The notes: a model not told the origin generated them from the sequence alone. DNA of 41,656 nt from Burkholderiales bacterium (GCA_947446855.1 CANFIH010000015.1:1-41656), one strand, 5' to 3'; positions 7,481 to 15,833 are shown, counted from the stretch's first letter. Made by a program: numbers and translations.

Positions 7481-8193
7481 CACTGTCGGTTGCCATCCAC
7501 AGCAAGCGCTTTGCCAACGGCCACTGCGCCATCCAGGACCTGCACTTCACTGCTCGCCCGGGAGAGTTCGTGGCCATCGTCGGCCCCTCCGGTGCAGGCA
7601 AAAGCAGCTTGCTGAAAATCATCAGCGGGCTGGACACGGCCTTTGAAGGCCGGCTGCAACTGCCTGAGGCGGCCCGGGTCGGCTACATGTTCCAGGAGCC
7701 GCGCCTCATGCCCTGGCTGACCGTGGCACAAAACCTGGCCCTGGTGGACCAGACGGCCAGCGGGGCCCGACTGGCCGGGGCCCTGGAGCGCGTGGGCCTG
7801 AAGGATTGCGAGAACCTGTTTCCCAACCAGCTCTCGGGCGGCATGCAGCGGCGCGTGGCCCTGCTGCGCGCCTTTCTGGTGGCGCCGCAATTGCTGCTGA
7901 TGGACGAGCCCTTTCAGTCGTTGGACGCGCCCACGGCAGATCAATTGCGCGCGCATCTGCTGGAACTCTGGCAGGGCACACAGGCCACGGTGCTGTTTGT
8001 GACGCACAGCCTGCAGGAGGCGCTGTGCCTGGCCGACCGGGTGCTGTTCCTCAGCGCCGGACCCGCGCATATCGCGCTGGAACTGCCGCTGGATGTGGCC
8101 AGGCCGCGCGGCCTGGATTCGCCCGCGGTGCAAGCCCTGGCCCAGGAACTGATGCAACGCCACCCGGACCTGCTCAAGGGCCGTGTGGACTAG
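7477..8193 (+). CDS. ABC transporter ATP-binding protein, NitT/TauT type
   Basis: This 238-residue ATPase has all the core motifs: Walker A GPSGAGKSS, Q-loop (YMFQEPRLMPWLTV), signature LSGGMQRR, Walker B LLLMDEPF and the H-loop in VLFVTHSLQEAL. The PRLMPW segment after the Q-loop is characteristic of the SsuB/TauB/NrtD group. It energises import by the preceding permease. The start is the ATG at 7477 within the ATGA overlap. The gene ends the operon and converges on the low-complexity protein gene; no T-rich terminator is visible in the 17-bp gap. Confidence 0.9.
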   Translation: MTLSVAIHSKRFANGHCAIQDLHFTARPGEFVAIVGPSGAGKSSLLKIISGLDTAFEGRLQLPEAARVGYMFQEPRLMPWLTVAQNLALVDQTASGARLAGALERVGLKDCENLFPNQLSGGMQRRVALLRAFLVAPQLLLMDEPFQSLDAPTADQLRAHLLELWQGTQATVLFVTHSLQEALCLADRVLFLSAGPAHIALELPLDVARPRGLDSPAVQALAQELMQRHPDLLKGRVD

Positions 8194-8210
8194 CTCGGCT
8201 GAGCCTGCGA

Positions 8211-9110
8211 CTACACCACGGTGTTGACGCTATTGCCCAGTGGCGAGGCACTGCCCGCAGCGCCATAGCCCAGGTTCTGCTGCAACTGGGTCAGCAAGGC
8301 CTGCAGCGTTACCTGGGTGCCGGTGCCGGTGCCGGTGCCGGTGCCGGTGCCGCCAGCGTCGTTGGCTCCACTGGCGGGCGCAGCCGGCTGCAGATCCGCC
8401 AGCACCTTGGCAAAAGCATCCTGCAACGGCGTGGGGGCCTGGTTGTTACTGGCCTGGCTGATCACGGCGCCCAGGCCGCCGGCAAATTGCGTGTGCCGCC
8501 CCTGGTGCTCACCAAAACGGGAATGCCCGCCAAAGGTGGCTTGCGTGCCGATGTTGATTTGGATGGTGATGCTGGGGGCGCTCGTGCCAGGCGCAGGTGT
8601 TGCTCCGCCGTCAGCGACAACGGGCGTGCTGCCGGCGCTCTCGGCGGTGGTACTGGTGCCCGGCGCAACGGATTGGGCTGCGCGCACGGCCTGAAACAAG
8701 GCATGCATGAAGCTGCGAATGTCGGCCTTAAGTGTGTCGGCCTTGAGAGTGTCGGCGGCTGAAACGGCATTGCCGGGCGACGCAACCGGGTCGGATGCGC
8801 TTGCGCCGGGTGCTGGCGTCGTGCTGCTGGTAGCCGTCGAAGTGGTGGAAGTGGTGGTATCGGTCGGAGCGGTTGTGGTGCCGGCCGTGCTGCCGGTCAG
8901 ACCCAGGCTTTGCAGCGCCTGCATCAGGGCATTTTGCAGCGAACCCTGTCCGCGCGCATCGCCGTGCCCATGCCCGTGGGGCACACGCGCGCCGCCGTCG
9001 TCATCGCCATCCTGATCCGCCGCGCGCCCGGCACGGGTTGGCTGGCTGGGCGCGGCCTGAGCCGTCTGCTGTAAAGAAATGGAAATGGAAAGACCGTCAA
9101 TGCTGCCCAT
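8211..9110 (-). CDS. Low-complexity Thr/Ser/Ala/Gly-rich protein of unknown function
   Basis: This 299-residue protein has no signal peptide that I can defend and no recognised domain. The N-terminal part carries an acidic/His cluster (DQDGDDDGG followed by HGHGHGD, about residues 33-51). Next are a short helix (LQNALMQALQSLGL), a long Thr/Ser/Pro/Ala linker, a repeated TLKAD, and further helix-like segments (DIRSFMHALFQAVRA, LQDAFAKVLADLQ, LQALLTQLQQNLGY). It also has a run of six Gly-Thr pairs encoded by a hexanucleotide repeat. The composition looks like a secreted or surface protein with metal-binding patches. The ATG has an AGGGGG site. It sits within the alcohol oxidation locus, but any functional link is inference. 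Confidence 0.6.
   Translation of the reverse strand: MGSIDGLSISISLQQTAQAAPSQPTRAGRAADQDGDDDGGARVPHGHGHGDARGQGSLQNALMQALQSLGLTGSTAGTTTAPTDTTTSTTSTATSSTTPAPGASASDPVASPGNAVSAADTLKADTLKADIRSFMHALFQAVRAAQSVAPGTSTTAESAGSTPVVADGGATPAPGTSAPSITIQINIGTQATFGGHSRFGEHQGRHTQFAGGLGAVISQASNNQAPTPLQDAFAKVLADLQPAAPASGANDAGGTGTGTGTGTGTQVTLQALLTQLQQNLGYGAAGSASPLGNSVNTVV
8316..8351. repeat. Six tandem copies of GGTGCC
   Basis: Six perfect 6-bp units lie inside the low-complexity protein gene and encode (Gly-Thr)6 on the minus strand. Because the unit is two codons long, slippage would change protein length without shifting the frame. Confidence 0.9.
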
Positions 9111-9211
9111 GGTGCCCCCTCAAAGTGTGGTTGTGTTCCTGTACTTCGACGCATTCCCAGGGAAATGAAGGGGCCAGGGCGACATGCAAGGCTGTGTTTA
9201 CCTGTGCTTAC

Positions 9212-9240
9212 AAAAAGGCGGCGCCAAGGACTTTGCGCCG
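9212..9240 (-). terminator. Rho-independent terminator after the LutE-like gene
   Basis: On the minus strand a CGGCGC / GCGCCG stem (9219-9224 with 9235-9240) with a 10-base loop is followed by two bases and a run of five T (complement of 9212-9216). It lies 23 bp past the stop of the ATPase gene. Confidence 0.55.
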
Positions 9241-9262
9241 GCGCGCCCGCGCAGTGGGCGAC

Positions 9263-10042
9263 TCAGGTCGCGGCGCGGCCCTTGCCTGACGCCTGCGGGC
9301 ACAGCTTGAGGAAGGCCTGCTCCAGACTCAGACCACCGGACTGCGCGATGAGCTCGGCAGGCAGACCATCAAACACGATCTCGCCCTGGTTCAGCACCAA
9401 CACGCGGTCGGCGTTGGCCACCTCGTCCACCAGATGGGTCGCCCACAACACGGCCACTTCACCGGCCTTGGCCAGGGCTTCCACCGAGCGCATCAGGTCA
9501 TGGCGCGAGGCCGGATCCAGCCCCACGGTGGCTTCATCCATCAGCAAGAATTTTGGTTGGTGCAGGAGCGCGCGAATCAGCTCCACCTTGCGCCGGTTGC
9601 CGCCGGACAGGGAGCGCACCGCAGTACCCTCTTGCCCCGACAGGCCGTGCTGCTCCAGTCCGGCCTGGATGCGCTCCTGCGCGGTCTTGCGTGCCATGCC
9701 ATGCAGATCGGTGTGGAACAGCAGGTTGGCGCGGATGCTCAGGTCCAGGTCCAGCGAGGACTGCTGGAACACCACGCCCAGGCCGGCCAGCGCCTTGGGT
9801 GCGTGCTTGCGGATGTCAAAACCCAGCACCGACAAATCGCCCTTGTCGGGCACAAACAGGCCGCTGAGCAACTGCACCAGGGTCGACTTGCCGGCCCCAT
9901 TCGGGCCGAGCAAGGCCACGAACTGTCCGGGGTACAGCGAGATGCTGACAGACTTGAGCGCCACCTTGGCGCCATAGGATTTTTGCAGCGCGGTAGCAAT
10001 CAATACCGGGGTGGCTTGTTCGGTTGGTTCAGGTCGTGTCAT
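9263..10042 (-). CDS. ABC ATPase of the PQQ-dependent alcohol dehydrogenase system (LutE/Ped-like)
   Basis: This 259-residue ATP-binding protein has Walker A GPNGAGKST, Q-loop FQQSSLDLDLS, signature LSGGNRRK, Walker B FLLMDEATVGLD and H-loop WATHLVDEV. The signature LSGGNRRKVELIRALLHQP matches the ABC ATPases tied to PQQ-dependent alcohol oxidation. These are called LutE in methylotrophs, where the LutAEF system serves lanthanide uptake, and part of the pedABC cluster in pseudomonads. Its likely partners, an ABC-2 permease and a binding protein, lie about 12 kb away at 21324-23347. It is divergent from the beta-propeller gene; the intergenic region holds a sigma54 site facing the propeller. 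Transport direction and substrate are inferred from the family. Confidence 0.82.
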   Translation of the reverse strand: MTRPEPTEQATPVLIATALQKSYGAKVALKSVSISLYPGQFVALLGPNGAGKSTLVQLLSGLFVPDKGDLSVLGFDIRKHAPKALAGLGVVFQQSSLDLDLSIRANLLFHTDLHGMARKTAQERIQAGLEQHGLSGQEGTAVRSLSGGNRRKVELIRALLHQPKFLLMDEATVGLDPASRHDLMRSVEALAKAGEVAVLWATHLVDEVANADRVLVLNQGEIVFDGLPAELIAQSGGLSLEQAFLKLCPQASGKGRAAT

Positions 10043-10112
10043 AGGCGTTGGAGTCTACCGCTGTGCAGCAGATTCCGTGCCTGTCACGGTGTGCCATGCG
10101 GGTGACGCGTAT

Positions 10113-10128
10113 TGGCATATATATTGCG
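10113..10128 (+). promoter_or_regulatory. Sigma54 (-24/-12) promoter for the beta-propeller gene
   Basis: TGGCATA-TATA-TTGCG has the invariant GG and GC and an intact TTGC. It is 46 bp upstream of the ATG at 10175, a normal leader distance for a sigma54 transcript. Confidence 0.75.
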
Positions 10129-10174
10129 CAGTTGTCATAAACATGTCGTTGTGACACACCAGAGCGAGACCACC

Positions 10175-11146
10175 ATGCCAATCCATTTTTCCCGCACCCT
10201 GCTGGCCAGTGCCGCCCTGTTGTTGGCGGCCCAGAGCCTGACGGCCCATGCCGACGTGTTTGTCAGCAGCGAAAAAGACAATGCCATCCTGCACATGGAT
10301 GCCGACGGCAAGATCATCCGCACCATTGCCGTCTGCCAGCGCCCGCGCCATATGGCCTGGGCCCGCGACAAGCAGCAAATCATGACGGCCTGCGGCGACA
10401 GCGATGAGCTCGGGGTGATCGACCTCAAGAGCGGCAAGATGCTGGACCACATTCCCACCGGGGAAAGCCCGGAGATATTTTCACTCTCACCCGATGCCAA
10501 GACCGCTTATGTGTCGATCGAGGACGGCAGCCTGATCGCCGCCTACGACGTAGCCAGCAAGAAGCAGGTTTTTTCTGTCAAGACCGGCGCCGAACCCGAA
10601 GGCGTGCTGGCCACGGCCGATGGCAAGACGGTGTACGCCACCTCCGAAGTGGCCAGCACGGTCTACCGCATTGATGTGGAAAAACGCAAGGTGGTGGGGC
10701 AGGTGAAAGTGGGCATGCGGCCGCGCCGCTTTGCCCTCTCCCCCGACGCCAGTGAACTGTGGGTGACCAATGAATTGAGCGCCAGCGTCAGCATCATTGA
10801 CACCACCTCCATGAAGCTCAAGCAGACGCTTGCCTTCAAGGTGCAGGGCATGCGCAACTCCGACATCACCCCCGTGGGCATGACCATGAGCAGTGATGGC
10901 AAGACTGTGTGGGTGGCGCTGGGACGCGCCAACCACGTGGCCGAAATCGACGTTGCCAGCCGCGCCGTCAAGGGCCTGACGCTGGTCGGCAAACGCGCCT
11001 GGGGGTTGACGCTGAGTCCGGACGGCACACGGCTTTACGTGGCCAACGGCATGTCGGATGACATGACCATCATCGACACCGCCAGCCGCAAGGCCCTGAA
11101 AACTGTACCGGTGGGGCGCGAGCCCCACACCATTCTGGTCAATTAG
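10175..11146 (+). CDS. PQQ-dependent catabolism-associated beta-propeller protein
   Basis: This 323-residue exported protein has a signal peptide (LLASAALLLAAQSLTAHA, about residues 9-26). The mature part is a seven-bladed YVTN-type propeller: repeats such as LWVTNELSASVSIIDTTS and LYVANGMSDDMTIIDTAS occur about every 42 residues. It matches the beta-propeller family that accompanies PQQ-dependent alcohol dehydrogenases and the Lut/Ped ABC system. Its exact role is unknown; periplasmic binding or scaffolding is likely. I start at the ATG at 10175; an upstream TTG in frame overlaps the sigma54 promoter and is unlikely. Its stop lies only one base from the stop of the convergent binding-protein gene. 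Confidence 0.85.
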   Translation: MPIHFSRTLLASAALLLAAQSLTAHADVFVSSEKDNAILHMDADGKIIRTIAVCQRPRHMAWARDKQQIMTACGDSDELGVIDLKSGKMLDHIPTGESPEIFSLSPDAKTAYVSIEDGSLIAAYDVASKKQVFSVKTGAEPEGVLATADGKTVYATSEVASTVYRIDVEKRKVVGQVKVGMRPRRFALSPDASELWVTNELSASVSIIDTTSMKLKQTLAFKVQGMRNSDITPVGMTMSSDGKTVWVALGRANHVAEIDVASRAVKGLTLVGKRAWGLTLSPDGTRLYVANGMSDDMTIIDTASRKALKTVPVGREPHTILVN

Positions 11147-11147
11147 G

Positions 11148-12032
11148 TCAGGGGGCGGCCAGGGTCAGGCCGTGTGACTGGAACATCGCCAGCAGCTCAC
11201 CGCTGGCGCGCATCGCGTCCAGCGCGTTGTCCAGCAGCGTGGCGAGTTCCTTGCTGTCGGCCTTGACGGCCATGCCCAAAGGCCATCCGTTGGGCGGCAC
11301 GCCGGGCATATTGAGTTTGGAGAAGGCCCAGTCCTTGCGGTCCAGCTTCATCTGGAAAATGGCGGCCTCGGCCTGCGCCAGTGAGACAAAGGCCGCCTCG
11401 GCCTTGCCCAGCAGCACGGTGTTGGCCGCTTCCACTCCACTCTTGAAAATCGACACATTGCTGCTCAGCAAACCGCCGCCATAGCCCATCATGGCGCTGG
11501 CGGCACCCGTGCCCTGCTCCACCGCGACCTTCTTGCCCTTCAGGTCTTCCGGGCTGCGCACCGAATCCAGCACCTTGGCATTGGACAGCACGACCAGATG
11601 TTCGCGCACATAGGGCGCAAAGATGAAGGCCTGGCGGTTTTCGCCCATGAAGTACTTGTCCACCGGCACATGCAGCATGACGTCGGCCGGACCATAGCCC
11701 ATGTAATGGCCCTTCCAGACCATGTTGCGCAGGTCGTCGCCCATGTTCTCGCCGGCATCAAAGGGCAGGAACGACGGACTGAGTTGCAAGGCCTTGGCCA
11801 GTGCCTGGCCCAGACTCACATCCAGTCCGGTCATCTTGGCCATGGTGCCGTCGGAGTAGGGCTCGTTGTCTTTGTACAGCGCGATCTTCAACACGCCACT
11901 GGCACGGATCTTCTCCATGGCGCTTTTTTCCTGGGCCTGCGCCAATCCGGGCAAGGCCAGGGGCAAGGCAGCAGCCAGAAAGGTTCTGCGGGGAATGAGA
12001 CCCGCAGCCTGCGGGTGAGCACGACGATTCAT
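11148..12032 (-). CDS. Quinoprotein-associated periplasmic binding protein (XoxJ/MxaJ-like)
   Basis: This 294-residue protein has a twin-arginine-like export signal (IPRRTFLAAALPLALPGLAQA) and a family-3 solute-binding fold. It opens with IRASGVLKIALYKDNEPYSD, then has GYGPADVMLHVPVD and LKGKKVAVEQGTGAASAM. The ADVMLHVPVD segment and the context place it with the binding-protein-like partners of methanol/ethanol quinoproteins (MxaJ, XoxJ). These probably help activate or assemble the dehydrogenase rather than feed a transporter; in fact no cognate permease adjoins it. It follows the PedF cytochrome gene on the same strand after 60 bp, so the two likely share the sigma54 promoter upstream of pedF. 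Confidence 0.8.
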   Translation of the reverse strand: MNRRAHPQAAGLIPRRTFLAAALPLALPGLAQAQEKSAMEKIRASGVLKIALYKDNEPYSDGTMAKMTGLDVSLGQALAKALQLSPSFLPFDAGENMGDDLRNMVWKGHYMGYGPADVMLHVPVDKYFMGENRQAFIFAPYVREHLVVLSNAKVLDSVRSPEDLKGKKVAVEQGTGAASAMMGYGGGLLSSNVSIFKSGVEAANTVLLGKAEAAFVSLAQAEAAIFQMKLDRKDWAFSKLNMPGVPPNGWPLGMAVKADSKELATLLDNALDAMRASGELLAMFQSHGLTLAAP

Positions 12033-12092
12033 CTAGTCTCCTGATTGATTTCTACGGGTTGGCAGCACGCTCTGCCAAGAGCGTTGAACTTA

Positions 12093-12581
12093 TCAGGGTT
12101 CGCGGCGGGTTTCCAGATAGGTCTTGATAGACCACATGGCTTCCTGTGTCAGGATGCCTTCAAACGGAGGCATGTAAACACGGCCGTCACGGGCACGGCC
12201 GCGGCGCACGGTGGAAACAAAGTAATCGTTGATTTCCTGGAAGCAGGCCAGCTTCTTTTCATCACTGCCCAGGCTCATGCAATCGTTGTCCAGTTTGCGC
12301 AGATCGGGCGAGACGCCGCCGGAAATCGCCTCCAGGCCGTGGCAACGTGCGCAGTTCTGGTTGTAGGCCGAGGTGCCGATGCGCAGCGCTTCCTTGTGCG
12401 CTTCGCCAGTGGAGTAGGGATTGTTTTCCAGCCACTTGTCTCCGAGTTGGGGCAGTGTGTGCGTGTCCACAGATTGCGGCACCACGTCGCCATGCGCGAT
12501 GGCGACGACGCTGCCCAGTGACATGCAGGCTGCCAAGCCGGCAGCGATCCAAACGCGGTGTGTACGAAAGAATGATTTCAT
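12093..12581 (-). CDS. pedF: Cytochrome c550, PedF family
   Basis: This 162-residue periplasmic c-type cytochrome has a signal peptide (VWIAAGLAACMSLGSVVAIA, then HGD). One haem site reads CARCH, the distal Met is in YMPPFEG, and the PedF-specific middle reads NDCMSLGSDEKKLACFQEIN with a likely disulfide pair. PedF/ExaB-type cytochromes take electrons from PQQ-dependent ethanol dehydrogenases and pass them to the oxidase. The start is the ATG at 12581; the frame extends upstream through the promoter and is not used. A sigma54 promoter lies 45 bp upstream. It is divergent from the AcoR-type activator gene. Confidence 0.92.
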   Translation of the reverse strand: MKSFFRTHRVWIAAGLAACMSLGSVVAIAHGDVVPQSVDTHTLPQLGDKWLENNPYSTGEAHKEALRIGTSAYNQNCARCHGLEAISGGVSPDLRKLDNDCMSLGSDEKKLACFQEINDYFVSTVRRGRARDGRVYMPPFEGILTQEAMWSIKTYLETRREP

Positions 12582-12625
12582 GGTGTTGTCTACCTCGACC
12601 CAAGTGTTGCGAATGCCAGTCATTC

Positions 12626-12641
12626 TGCAAATATCGCGCCA
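12626..12641 (-). promoter_or_regulatory. Sigma54 (-24/-12) promoter for pedF
   Basis: Read on the minus strand: TGGCGCG-ATAT-TTGCA. It differs from TGGCACG-N4-TTGCA at one non-invariant base. It is 45 bp upstream of the pedF ATG and faces pedF and the XoxJ-like gene. Confidence 0.75.
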
Positions 12642-12701
12642 GCAAAAAAACACCTTGCCATGTGCCAATGTGACAAATTGACGCAACCACGGACCCTGTA
12701 G

Positions 12702-12717
12702 CGGCCCACATATTGCT
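12702..12717 (+). promoter_or_regulatory. Possible sigma54 promoter of the activator gene itself
   Basis: CGGCCCA-CATA-TTGCT keeps GG, GC and a perfect TTGCT, but the -24 box has C for the first T and C for A. It lies 36 bp before the start at 12754. If used, it would give positive autoregulation. Confidence 0.4.
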
Positions 12718-12753
12718 CCCAATTGAATGTTGCTACAAAACGGAGCAGAATGA

Positions 12754-14946
12754 ATGTCAAAGATCCCCCAAACAAAAAATCACGTGGGCAGTCCCGCTGG
12801 TGCATCCGCTTTTGGCGGCATACGCTATCTGGATGAGAACAGCGCAGGACTTCAACACGTGATTGCCGGAGACACAATGAACCAGTACAGCCTCGCAGGA
12901 GCGAGCGACAAGCCTTACGTGCCTTTGAACGGCCTGCCTATTGACAGTCCCGAGCACGTCAGCCTGATAGGGACATCCCACCAACGCTCCCAGGCCTTTG
13001 GCTTGCGCGAGGTCGACTCACCCGACTACGCCACCGCGGCGCGCGGCCAGGTGAACCAGGCACTGGAGGAAAACCGCTTCCTGTTCCAGCACGCAGCGCC
13101 CATCATGGAAACGCTGTACCACCAGATCGCCAACACCCAGAGCATGGTGCTGCTGACGGCACGCAGCGGCATGATTCTGCATTCGCTGGGTGACGATGAC
13201 TTCCTGGAAAAAGCCGCGCAAGTAGCCCTCAAGCCGGGCGTGGACTGGTCAGAGAAGAACAAGGGCACCAACGCGATTGGCACGGCACTGGCCGAGGAGC
13301 ATCCGGTGGTGGTACACGGTGCACAACACTTTTTGCAGGCCAACCGCTTTCTGACCTGTTCCTGCACCCCGATTTTTGATCCGTTTGGCAAAGTGATTGG
13401 CGCGCTGGATGTGACCGGAGACCACCGCAGCTACCACCAGCACACCATGGCGCTGGCCCGCATGTCAGCGCAGATGATTGAGAACCACATGTTTTCCGAC
13501 GTGTTTGCCAAGGAAATCATCGTGCGCTTTCATACGCGGGCGGAGTTTCTGGGCACGCTGATGGAGGGCCTTGCCGTCTTCAATCCGGAGGGGCGCTTTG
13601 TCACGGCCAATCGCAGTGCGCAATTTCAGCTGGGCTTGTCCATCAACGCGCTGGGTGCCCACACGTTTTCCTCCCTGTTCGGCGCGGCCATTTCGCAGTT
13701 TCTGGACCGTATCCGTGCGGCCGGCACACGCCCGGTAACGCTATGCCTGCACAACGGCGTCACGGTGTGCTGCCTGAGCGATATGAAGATGCGCCGCCCC
13801 TTCGATGTCATGGACTTTCAGCAGCAGAAAGAGGCTGTCGAAATGCCCGCCAAAGCCGCCGCACCCGAAGCCCGCCCCCAAGCGGAGACCAAACCGGTGG
13901 GGCACAAGGAATCCCTGTCCAGCCTGCGCTACCTCGACACCGGGGACCCGCAGGTTTCTGCGGTGATCCAAAAGCTGTACAAGATTCGCGGCCGCGACAT
14001 TCCGGTCATGATCCTGGGCGAAACCGGCACCGGCAAGGACCTGCTGGCCCAAGCCATCCACAACGACTCGCCACGCGCCGGTCACAATTTTGTCTCGGTC
14101 AATTGCGCCTCGATTCCCGAGACACTGATCGAGTCGGAACTGTTCGGCTACGAGGAAGGTGCGTTCACCGGCGCCAAACGCAAGGGCTCGGTGGGCAAGG
14201 TGCTGTTCGCCAATGGCGGCACCCTGTTCCTGGATGAAATCGGCGACATGCCCAAGCACTTGCAGGCGCGCCTGCTGCGCGTCTTGCAGGAGCGCAAGGT
14301 CAGCCCCTTGGGCGCCGGCAAAGAGGTGGAAGTGGATGTGGCCGTCATCTGCGCCACCAACAAGAACCTCAAGGAAATGATTGCCCGGGGTGAGTTCCGT
14401 GAGGATTTGTATTACCGGCTCAATGGCCTGGTGGTGCGTCTGCCGGCCCTGCGGGAGCGCCACGATCTGGAGGTAGTGACGCGCAAAATTCTGGCCAGCG
14501 TCTGCCACTCTGCCACGCCCGTGGGTATCTCGGCGGAAGTGATGTCACTGTTTCACCAGTTCCCCTGGCCCGGCAACTTCCGCCAGCTGTTCAATTTGCT
14601 GCGCACCGCGGTGGTCATGGCAGGCTGCACCGAAGACATCCAGTTGCAGCACCTGCCCGACGACTTCATGGACGAGGTGCAGATGACCGAAATGGTGTTG
14701 CCACGCGCCACGCTGACCGAGGTCGATCTGAGCCAGGTGGCCTCCGAACCCCTCAAAGAGGCCCTGCGCGAGCCCACCGCCTTTCGCTTTGAATCCACCA
14801 AACTGGAAAATGTGGCACTGGACGCCATGGCGCAAGCCCTACGCTCCAGCGGGGGCAATGTCTCGGTGGCGGCCAAGATGCTGGGTGTTTCGCGCAATAC
14901 GATTTACCGCAAGAAAGCCCTGCTGCCCGCCGACGTCTGGGGCTGA
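12754..14946 (+). CDS. AcoR-type sigma54-dependent transcriptional activator
   Basis: This 730-residue bacterial enhancer-binding protein has a GAF-like sensor (about 120-245, with WSEKNKGTNAIGTALAEE and LTCSCTPIFDPFGKVIG, the AcoR/MimR pattern) and a PAS-like segment (about 265-345). The AAA+ domain (about 395-625) has Walker A GETGTGKD (422-429), the sigma54-contacting GAFTGA loop (469-474), Walker B GTLFLDE and the R-finger region. A Fis-type HTH follows (about 698-722, VSVAAKMLGVSRNTIYRK). AcoR relatives respond to acetoin, alcohols or related compounds. The resident sigma54 promoters make this the obvious local regulator. The start is uncertain: the ATG at 12754 has GGAG 8 bases upstream, and the ATG at 12877 also has GGAG and is closer to the usual family start. 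Confidence 0.9.
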   Translation: MSKIPQTKNHVGSPAGASAFGGIRYLDENSAGLQHVIAGDTMNQYSLAGASDKPYVPLNGLPIDSPEHVSLIGTSHQRSQAFGLREVDSPDYATAARGQVNQALEENRFLFQHAAPIMETLYHQIANTQSMVLLTARSGMILHSLGDDDFLEKAAQVALKPGVDWSEKNKGTNAIGTALAEEHPVVVHGAQHFLQANRFLTCSCTPIFDPFGKVIGALDVTGDHRSYHQHTMALARMSAQMIENHMFSDVFAKEIIVRFHTRAEFLGTLMEGLAVFNPEGRFVTANRSAQFQLGLSINALGAHTFSSLFGAAISQFLDRIRAAGTRPVTLCLHNGVTVCCLSDMKMRRPFDVMDFQQQKEAVEMPAKAAAPEARPQAETKPVGHKESLSSLRYLDTGDPQVSAVIQKLYKIRGRDIPVMILGETGTGKDLLAQAIHNDSPRAGHNFVSVNCASIPETLIESELFGYEEGAFTGAKRKGSVGKVLFANGGTLFLDEIGDMPKHLQARLLRVLQERKVSPLGAGKEVEVDVAVICATNKNLKEMIARGEFREDLYYRLNGLVVRLPALRERHDLEVVTRKILASVCHSATPVGISAEVMSLFHQFPWPGNFRQLFNLLRTAVVMAGCTEDIQLQHLPDDFMDEVQMTEMVLPRATLTEVDLSQVASEPLKEALREPTAFRFESTKLENVALDAMAQALRSSGGNVSVAAKMLGVSRNTIYRKKALLPADVWG

Positions 14947-14970
14947 TCTTCAGCCAACCTGGTTGGGAGC

Positions 14971-14988
14971 GCGCCGCACCAGCGGCGT
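14971..14988. other. GC hairpin between convergent genes
   Basis: CGCCGC and GCGGCG (14972-14977 with 14982-14987) can pair around a 4-base loop in the 53-bp gap between the activator and Sel1-repeat genes. There is no T tract on either side, so termination is only a possibility. Confidence 0.3.
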
Positions 14989-14999
14989 TGCCCCACCGC

Positions 15000-15833
15000 T
15001 TACTGCTTGCTTTCGGAAACCTGTGCCGCGATGGCGGCCGGATGGTTTTGCGCGGCGGCCTTCTCCAGCCACCGGGCGCTTTGCGGTAAATCAGCCACCC
15101 GTCCGCGCCCGGTGCGCAGCATCACCGCCAGCGCATATTGCGCCTCGGCATTGCCGGCCTGCGCCGCCAGTTCAAAGCGACGGGCAGCTTCCTGCAAATC
15201 CATGGTCACACCACGGCCGGCTTCGTAAGCCCAGGCCAAGCGCGTCTGGGCCGTGGCGTTGCCGGCATCGGCCAGGCTGCTGTAAAGCGCTGCGGCTTGC
15301 TCATGCTGCCCGCTGGCGCCCAGCAACTCGGCTTGTTGCAGCGGTGTGGGCTGGGCCAGGGGTTGCCCCAGCTGGAGCAGCATCGCCCGCGCATCCTTGT
15401 CGCCATCGGCAGCGGCCAGACTCAGAAACAGGCGCGCCTTGTCGGTGTCGCGCGGCAACAGGGTGCCGGCGAAGTACAGGAGGCCCAGACGGTACTGGGC
15501 CTTGAAATTACCGGAGTTTGCTGCGGCGGTGTACAGCGCTTCGGCCTTGGACATGTTTGCGGGCTCACCCAGGCCGTCTTCGGCCAGGACACCCAGATTG
15601 AACAGTGCATCGCCATTGCCGACTTCGGCCAGCGTTTGCCAGACCGTGCGCGCAAAGTCGTAATGCGCCATCTTGAATTCGGCATAGGCCTTGTAGTTGC
15701 CCATGGCCGGGTTGCGCAGCCAGTCGCTGCGCTCGCTGTCTTGTGCCACCGCAAGGCCGCCCGTGCAGCTGAGCAGGCACAGGGCAACAAGCCGGGTCAG
15801 CCGATGGAGTGGCACACCCGACAGATTGCTCAT
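15000..15833 (-). CDS. Exported Sel1/TPR-repeat protein
   Basis: This 277-residue protein has a signal peptide (LVALCLLSCTGGLAVA) followed by alpha-helical Sel1-like repeats. Clear units include GNGDALFNLGVLAEDGLGEP, SGNFKAQYRLGLLYFAGTL, AGNATAQTRLAWAYEAGRGV and AGNAEAQYALAVMLRTGRGR. Such repeats mediate protein-protein contacts in the periplasm. Its start overlaps the stop of the cytochrome gene by ATGA, so the two are translationally coupled. The context suggests a helper for the dehydrogenase/cytochrome system, but the partner is unknown. Confidence 0.78.
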   Translation of the reverse strand: MSNLSGVPLHRLTRLVALCLLSCTGGLAVAQDSERSDWLRNPAMGNYKAYAEFKMAHYDFARTVWQTLAEVGNGDALFNLGVLAEDGLGEPANMSKAEALYTAAANSGNFKAQYRLGLLYFAGTLLPRDTDKARLFLSLAAADGDKDARAMLLQLGQPLAQPTPLQQAELLGASGQHEQAAALYSSLADAGNATAQTRLAWAYEAGRGVTMDLQEAARRFELAAQAGNAEAQYALAVMLRTGRGRVADLPQSARWLEKAAAQNHPAAIAAQVSESKQ

